This document shows positions 57,920-64,000 of a stretch of DNA of 64,000 bases, piece after piece (position 1 is the stretch's first letter; every line of letters starts with the position of its first letter). This DNA is from Isoetes taiwanensis (lineage: Eukaryota; Streptophyta; Lycopodiopsida; Isoetales; Isoetaceae). A model generated the notes under the pieces. That model was not told where the DNA came from. It worked only from the letters and a program-made list of their open reading frames with translations, and made no database searches. The stretch lies in NCBI GenBank assembly GCA_021234155.1, contig JAJEKV010000056.1, positions 3,953,330-4,017,329 of the forward strand, read 5' to 3'. The translations under genes and the position numbers were made by a program.

Positions 57920-59490
57920 CCATTCTAACATATTATTCTAACAGAATGCATAATGCAGAATGCAGAATTCAAAACATGAAGCCAGTGAATATGAAGGCAG
58001 TAGAATATAATAGAATAGAATGAAGGCAGATGGAGCAGATATATAATAATTATACTCCTTGTTTAGTTCAATATTTAGTCCATTGTTTTAGTTCATTCTT
58101 TAGAGCAGATAGAGGAAGAGCTAGTGAAATAGAATAAGAGCAGATACAGCAAAATCATATAAGCAAGATCATAGAGCAGATAGATCATACAGTAGATAGA
58201 TCATAGATTATAGAGCAGATAGATCATAGATCATAGATCATAGATCATAGAGCAAGATCATAGAGCAGATCATTAATTAAAACAGATAGAGGAAGAGCTA
58301 GTGAAATAGAATAAGAGCAGATCATATAGGCAAGCTTCATAAATAGAATAAGAGCAGATCATAAATAACCTGCTTATTCAGATAGATCCTGCTCTTATAA
58401 ATAAATATCCTGCTTCATAAATAGAATAAGCCAGAAATACTAACCTATTTTGTGTTCTGTACCCGAGAATTGAGCCTTTGCCTTTGAGCCGAAACCAAAA
58501 AATCAAAAACCAAAGTTGATTTGATTCGAGAAGACAATGGCAGATGAGTTGAACCTGAAGAAGCAAACCGAGAAGCCGAGAAGCCGACAAAAAACCAGAA
58601 AACATGTTAGAGAAACATGTTAGAGAGCCGAAACGCCAAAAAAGCCAGAAAAAAGCCTACAAACCTTTGAGCCGAAAACACCTTCCAGCCAAAAACCAAG
58701 TTAAACCTTTTGAAAACAGTACTGGTGAAAACACCTTTGAGCCGAAAAGCTCGAAAACGTAGATAAAAGGAGATAAAAAACAGATAGAAGCCGAGAAGCA
58801 GACAAAAGCCGAATTTGGAAGCGCCTCGAAGCGCCTGGAACTGGAATCGAAGCGAGATTTGGAATAGAAGCGAGATTTGGAATCGAAGCGCCCGGAACTG
58901 GAATTGGAAGCGAGATTGGAAGCGCCTCGGAGCGCCTTCGAAAGTGAGAGCAAGTTCGAAAGTGAGAGAAAGGTTCGAAAGTGAGAGCTAACTTCATATT
59001 AATAACTGCCTTCAAATTTTCGTACCGCGCAATCATCACTGCCGCGAAAATTTATTACAAAGATTTTTTGTTTTAAGGACCGTGACTTTAAAAGTTTAGA
59101 AGTTAAGTTATAAGTTATAAGTTAATAGTTTAAAAGTTATAAGTTAATAGTTAAGTTAGTGACCTTAAAACTTAGTTCTAACCTTAAAACTTTTAACCTA
59201 CAATAACTTTCTAACCTTAAAATTTCTAACCTATAATAACCTATAATAAACTTCATAACCTTAAAACTGCTAACCTATAATTAATAACCTTAAAAGTTTT
59301 TGCTAAGATTATTATAGGATAAAAGTTAGAAGGTTATAAGTAGAGGGTTTTATTTATATATAATGTTGAGGAAAATAACTTGGGGAATCCCATTATATAA
59401 ATAGAATGATCAAATAGAATAAGACATATATGAGGCTTTCATTTATGAACATGTTAGTGAGAGGTTATTTGGATATGCTAACTTACTATA
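57920..59490. promoter_or_regulatory. Low-complexity spacer between divergent genes
   Basis: Contains 'gatcatagatcatagatcat' runs (58,170-58,270), a repeated 'gcagatagaggaagagctag' (~58,108 and 58,280), minisatellite 'agcgagatttggaat' units (58,800-58,930) and 'ttataagttaatag' runs (59,100-59,340). It should hold both promoters of the 12.6 kb element, but no TATA can be singled out. Confidence 0.45.
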
Positions 59491-59497
59491 TGTTTTT

Positions 59498-62400
59498 ATG
59501 CATTCTAGGTCAATGGCATGCAAAATGCTAAAAAAAAAGCCCCCAATGATCTTTGAGCAAGGCAAAGGAAAATCCCCAACTAATGAACATGATGTCCAAG
59601 GAAAGGAAAATACCTCAAATGATGTTGATGATGGCAAAGGAAAGGAAAAGACTCCAAATGATGTTGATGATGGCAAAGGAAAGGAAAAGACCTCAAATGA
59701 AAAGGATGATGGCAAAGGAAAGGAAATTGTCCTTTATACTCGGGTCGATTGGAAAAACAAAAAGGTCAAGATCCTGCATGCATGCAAATGAGAGAGGCTG
59801 ATGGGAGAAGGGATTATTGTTCTAGCAGATCCTATCAATGCATTGAATGATGAAAGATTAGGGGAGGACAAAGGTTAGGTGTGGCAATCTCAAAATTATA
59901 TGACAATTGGAAGGAAAAGGGTTCGGGCAAACAAGAATGCCTAGCTTGTGTGAAGCAACTAGAGGTTCCAACTATTGTTGCATGGCCTAGGGACAGATAT
60001 TCAAGCGGGGGGAACTACACGTTTCCTTTAGATGTAGAACCATTGTCGACAATGTTCACCCAGTGTAACAAGAGGCCACTTCCAACTTTCAAACATTATC
60101 CCACCAAAAGATGCAAGTCAGATTATGATTGTTCTCCTGAAGCTATGATGAAGGTTAGAGGAGGTGAATGTTGTTGTTTTTCTTGTGTTAGAATGTTCAC
60201 AATAGAGGAGTTGGTGGGAGCAAGAGCTACATATCGAGGAACATAAGTGTGATAGCGGGGAGGAATTTCATGTACACCATATTTGGCTATGCAATTCAGG
60301 ATGAAAGATCAAAGAAGAAAAGATTCCCATTGAATGGAAAGTGGATATGTTCAAAAGCATGGATGGCTATACATGGAATTCCAACCTCTTCTTGGCACAA
60401 TTGGCAAAAGAGACATGAAAATGGTAGTAAAATTGCATTGCATGGAAAACAACGGCACGGTAAGGCCTACCTCAGAACTATAGCTGCAAAGGAAATATTT
60501 GAAAGATATGTGGATTTCAATGCGAGAAAAAACATGCCACATAAGAGTAAGAAGGATGAGCAGGGGTAGAGTTATTGTTGAAAAGAGATTGCCATCCCAT
60601 TGTACCCGGAAAGAGCATATTAGAGGAAATAAATGCATTGCTTTGGGAACTTGGGTGGCCTCTATATCCCAACCCGGTTTTAGTAGGCTATGGAATAGGC
60701 ATTTCAAGCATGTGACCATAGCAACTTCAAACAACTTTGCCAAGTGCAATTTATGTGCCAAGCTGAAGGAGACACTAGATAAGACTGTGCAACCAAGTCT
60801 AAGGGCAAAGATAAGGGAACATATGAAGGACCATATGACGGATCAACTATCATGTAGATCAACTTATTGGATGTGGAGGACCTTATCGCAATGGAACCTA
60901 ATAACTATCTATGTATTATACATGATAAAATGGACCAACAGAAGACTTGTCTTCCACAATTCAAGTACATTCCTAAGTCATGTGGAAGATCATATCCTTT
61001 CTTGATTTCAATGGTGGGGCAATATTATTGCATGGGCGTGGGCTCGGACCTATTATGGCCATTTCGGTTTAGAGTTGTGGAGTGATGGTCAGATTTTTCA
61101 CATTGGGAGTATCATGAGGTGTTTAAGAAACTATGAGAAGGGTTACAATGGTAACCTACAAGATCCCTGACTAGCCGGGCACTACATAGTGCATTGTTGG
61201 ATGGAACCCCTAATAGTATTGAAAAGTTTAGCAAGGCAAGATTTAGGAGGAATGGACCTAATGAACATGTTGGAGCTTCAACATCTCGTGCTAAACCTCG
61301 AGATCTGCTTGACTCTCCTCTTGCAACTAGATAATTGTCTTTGGTCAAAATAAGAACAGTGGATGTTTTCTTTCCTATCCTACTTAACATTTGTGGGTAT
61401 TTTTGAAAGAGTCAATTTGGGGTTCCTAATGCGGGACATACTCATGAGGATGTGGATGCATTGTTTGGAAAATATAGTCATGTATTGAGACAATGACAGT
61501 TACCAACTTTCCCGGGCTATTGGAAATATTTCATGGATGTACAAATCCATCTCCTATAGGATCTATCATAGAAGAAGTGCCACGATTGGAAGAGTTTTGT
61601 GGATGGTTATGCTCTCGACATGGAAGGTCATTCTAGACCTCTTCAATTCACTTTTGGGTGAGAGAAGGGATTCCAATCATGCAATGGAAAATGAGACCTT
61701 AGGAGGAGGAGAAGTGGAGAGGTGGGGCAGAAATTTGGCACGGGGATGCAAATGGCAAGCCTATGATACCTCTGGTCAACCAAAAGCTCTAAAACCAGCC
61801 CTGAAGAAGTCAAGCAATTGGGATTGACTAAGGATGGCATCAATGACTACATCAAGCATTGGCAAACTAATTGAGATGAGACTAATCGTGCATTGATAGA
61901 TTATTGGAAGAAGGTGATCAACTTGTTGGATGAGGTAGACACATCCTCGGAAGAGCTGAAAGAAGGGTGGTTCCCCTAAAAGTAAGTGGAAAACATTAGC
62001 TGGGCTGGCGGCGAAGATGATGGTACCATTAGTAGCATTGTGAAGGCATATGCTCCTCCTCAATCGATAAACACTATGTTGGTCCTAAGAAGGATAGGCC
62101 AAAATATCTAGGCATGGATTGTTATGAACCTTCTCTCGGCGTGGAGTGCCACCAATTTGTAGTAGTAAAACCAGCAGATCTAGAGACCTATCCAGTGTGG
62201 TTGGGATGGACTATCTCGGATATTTGCAAAGAAGAAGGTGATGTTAACTTCAATAAGGTGCGCGTGGAATGGTGGTGTCCAGTACATCAGTTGAGTAATG
62301 TCACCGATAAAGAAAGATATTCAGATTGTTGGACAAAGAGGTGGAGGAGAAATCCAAGTGATCCTGATCTTTGGCTAGACGTTGAAACCGTATTGTACTC

Positions 62401-62503
62401 GTGGACTCCAAAAACTATTCCTAGTAAAACAGCGAGAGTTACAATACCTCAGGATGTAAGGAATAAGGTTCTCATATCCTTGGGGATGCTAGTGGAAAAA
62501 TGA
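59498..62503 (+). pseudogene. Transposase-like (DUF7869-type) gene of the 12.6 kb element
   Basis: The plus-strand gene starts at 59,498 with a low-complexity N-terminus of ~16-residue repeats (DDGKGKEKTPNDV units, four copies). Then come ECLACVKQLE (CxxC), MYTIFGYAIQDERSKKKRF, SSWHNWQKRHENG, KCNLCAKLKETLDK (CxxC), MDQQKTCLPQFKYIPKSCG (60,929 on), LQLDNC (61,321-61,338), GHTHEDVDALF (~61,434-61,466), and a C-terminal domain in the intact frame 62,114-62,503 (FVVVKPADLETYPVWLGWTI, WWCPVHQLSNVTDKERYSDC). The three acidic motifs suggest an RNase H-like DDE/D transposase, a family I recall as DUF7869. Stops and small indels occur at about 59,790, 59,872, 60,246 and 60,569 and in the 61.1-62.1 kb part, so this copy is probably inactive, unless some gaps are introns or sequence errors. 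Length if whole ~900 residues. Confidence 0.65.
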
Positions 62504-62723
62504 AAAACAATTACTATGTATCTTTTCTACAGTTAATAAAAGTTGTGTACTACTTGAGTTCCATGATATATGATTTTATAATTTGAAGTTAAGGTGTGAG
62601 TTTATATTCTCGTGTGTGATTATATGTTAACGTCTATTCTAGTCTAAGGGCAACAAAGTTACTAAAAAAGTGAATTTAACAAAGTTACTAAAAAAGTGCA
62701 ATATAAAATTTATCCCAAAATTA

Positions 62724-62756
62724 AGACATAATCCCAATTTAATTGAATGATGGTTA
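62724..62756. repeat. Right terminal inverted repeat of the 12.6 kb element
   Basis: Exact reverse complement of 50,172-50,204. Lies 220 bp after the stop of the transposase-like gene. Confidence 0.85.
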
Positions 62757-62959
62757 GGTAAAATCCATGGTCATATGGAGAGGTATTTTGACCAATCCAC
62801 TGTGTCAAGTTTCAAATTGGGTGCTTTTGAATTACTACCAAACTATTCGTCATCACCGATTTAGCAGTGATATTGGATCTAACCTTACTGTCACCAGTGA
62901 TATCGAGTCCATGTATCTCCAATTCCATGTCTTACACTGTCACATGCCAAGTAGGTTAA

Positions 62960-63025
62960 CTTTTAGATGTTTTTTTGACATGGAAGTAGATTAACTTTTA
63001 GATGTTTTTTGACATGGATTTCTGG
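62960..63025. repeat. Short tandem duplication
   Basis: 'ttaacttttagatgtttttt' followed by 'gacatgga' occurs twice. No further meaning seen. Confidence 0.8.
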
Positions 63026-63130
63026 TTTTCAAACGGTATTTTATCATGCCCATAAAATTATGGGCATCTTTGACATTAATTACCAATAGTCTTATGTTTT
63101 TAATAAGGATATCTTTGACATCAATTCCTA

Positions 63131-63657
63131 ATCCCATCGATCCGAGACATCGGACCGCCATTCTAGAATGGGACGAGCATGCATGCCTTGCATGCATGCG
63201 GGCGGCGCATGCCCGTTCTGGTTGGGAGTTCGCTATTTTAGGCACGTTTCTGCATCCACGACTCATCGGCGCTTCCTCTTCTCTCTCAGCAGTACCTCTT
63301 TCTCTTTGAATTGTTTCCAGGCAGGGGAGGGGCTTCTTCCTGCCTGGTTGAGCCAATTTGGCGTTTCTTTCAGGCTATCCTTTTTCGGCCTTTAGCCTTC
63401 GTCCTGTGACCTTCGTCCTCGATCCTAGTTTGTAAGGAAGTTCTCTGGTATTCAGGCGGTTTGTTGGTTTCATGCGAGGTCTAGAATCCCATCGATCCGA
63501 GACATCGGATCGCCATTCTAGAATGGGACGAGCATGCATACCTTGCATGCATGCGGGCGGCGCATGCCCGTTCTGGTTGGGATTTTCGGCGCGTTTCTGC
63601 ATCCACGACTCATCGGCGCTTCCTCTTCTCTCTCAGCAGTACCTCTTTCTCTTTGAA
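63131..63657 (+). repeat. ~180 bp direct repeat, promoter-like, 355 bp apart
   Basis: 63,131-63,309 recurs at 63,486-63,657 with a ~20 bp difference. Each copy holds CATGCATG-type (RY-like) motifs, a CATTCTAGAATG palindrome and a pyrimidine-rich 'tcctcttctctctcag'. The interval contains a 9 bp inverted repeat CCAGGCAGG/CCTGCCTGG. This could be a duplicated promoter/leader of a gene to the right of the window, or part of an unrecognised element. Confidence 0.75.
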
Positions 63658-63859
63658 CCCACCCTCCCCCCCCCTTCTTTGTTTATTATATTTGTCGCGT
63701 GGCACGCGCGTAATCAGCCCCTCCACTCTGGGAGGTTTGTTTTGTTTCGTTTTTGTGGTGTTGGTGATGTGCAGGTACAGGTTGGCGAGCGGCATCTGTT
63801 TCGACTTCTCCATTCGTGGGTTTTGGGAGCGATTTCTCTGCCTTGCGTTTGTCTAAGCC

Positions 63860-63945
63860 CCTTGCCGAAGGTTTATCACTAGGGTTTTTCCTCGAAAACC
63901 CGAAAGGGCGGGGTTTTTTAATCCCGGTGATAAGCTTTCGGCAGG
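63860..63945 (+). ncRNA. Structured motif, copy 2 (GAAA loop)
   Basis: Arms 63,860-63,879 and 63,927-63,945 pair over about 19 bp with one bulge; the two non-Watson-Crick positions are both G-U if read as plus-strand RNA. The core again has GGGTTTTTCC, TCGAAAACCC, a CCC-GAAA-GGG hairpin and GGGGTTTTTTAATCCCGG. The tetraloop is GAAA here and TTCG in the other copy, both very stable RNA loops. Confidence 0.6.
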
Positions 63946-64000
63946 TACACCAGCCGCACATCTGTTAGCATTGTATTTTGGGGTCCAAATGATATAATTG

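Larger units (their letters stand above)
50172..62756. mobile_element. 12.6 kb TIR element with divergent genes and internal palindromes
   Basis: Perfect 33 bp inverted repeats bound it (50,172-50,204 and 62,724-62,756; outer end TAACCATCATTCAATT). A TA duplication is possible if the repeat starts at ACC. The plus-strand transposase-like gene fills the right 3 kb. Minus-strand coding pieces and GC-rich palindromes fill the left 7.5 kb. Between them is a 1.6 kb low-complexity spacer. A related right terminus at 44.7 kb confirms the end sequence. Superfamily not assigned. Confidence 0.75.

Noticed and set aside
58657-59039. Two overlapping minus-strand frames rich in S, R and F
   Set aside because: They translate a minisatellite ('agcgagatttggaat'); composition is explained by the repeat.

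Overview
The window is plant nuclear DNA. It is AT-rich, with spliced genes and a dense, nested load of transposable elements. One gene is clear: a 14-exon plus-strand ALDH22A1-type aldehyde dehydrogenase at 1,963-10,062. A plant-type GT92 (GALS-like) fragment and the mix of mobile elements fit a land plant. The DUF7869-like element makes me think of a fern, lycophyte or moss rather than a flowering plant, but that rests on recollection and is tentative.

Layout. 1-1.9 kb: upstream region with degenerate tandem repeats. 1.96-10.06 kb: ALDH22A1, with two bases apparently missing in exon 7. 10.1-12.2 kb: repeats and a minus-strand Helitron PIF1-type helicase remnant. 12.3-15.9 kb: two truncated minus-strand copies of one hAT transposon. 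The second copy is interrupted by a 45+45 bp fold-back hairpin joined to a ~1 kb TIR element. 18.4-19.0 kb: GT92-like 5' fragment. 19.4-20.2 kb: possible membrane-protein exons (minus). 22.6-25.4 kb: left half of a transposase-like gene with DUF7869-like motifs. 25.4-30.9 kb: a 5'-to-3' nearly complete non-LTR retrotransposon (minus). 31.13-31.85 kb: tandem ~180 bp repeats. 31,851-42,952: an 11.1 kb Ty3/gypsy LTR element (minus) with both LTRs, a polypurine tract and a 5 bp target duplication. It carries 4 kb of extra ORFs after integrase. 43,004-43,575: a hAT-type MITE with an 8 bp target duplication. 43.7-44.7 kb: right half of the transposase-like gene begun at 22.6 kb. That one gene is therefore split by about 18.3 kb of nested insertions. 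45.2-48.4 kb: possible minus-strand exons of an unidentified gene. 50,172-62,756: a ~12.6 kb element bounded by perfect 33 bp inverted repeats. 63.1-64.0 kb: duplicated promoter-like block and a second copy of a structured motif.

The most unusual object is the 12.6 kb TIR element. Its plus-strand gene carries motifs I associate with DUF7869-type RNase H-like proteins (MDQ.KT, LDNC..QNKN, HTHEDVD). On the minus strand it has a divergent, fragmented, multi-exon gene set I cannot identify. About 18 GC-rich palindromic clusters related to AAATCGC...GCGATTT lie only in the minus-strand half. The second unusual object is an ~90 nt motif present twice (3' end of the non-LTR element and the right end of the window). 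Its core is conserved, its hairpin loop changes from TTCG to GAAA, and its outer arms differ in sequence but stay complementary, as expected for a structured RNA.

Most transposon ORFs are broken by stops and small indels. Several indels, including those in the otherwise well-preserved ALDH exon 7 and between the two LTRs, sit in short homopolymers or at CG/CTG sites. Assembly error must therefore be weighed against true decay.
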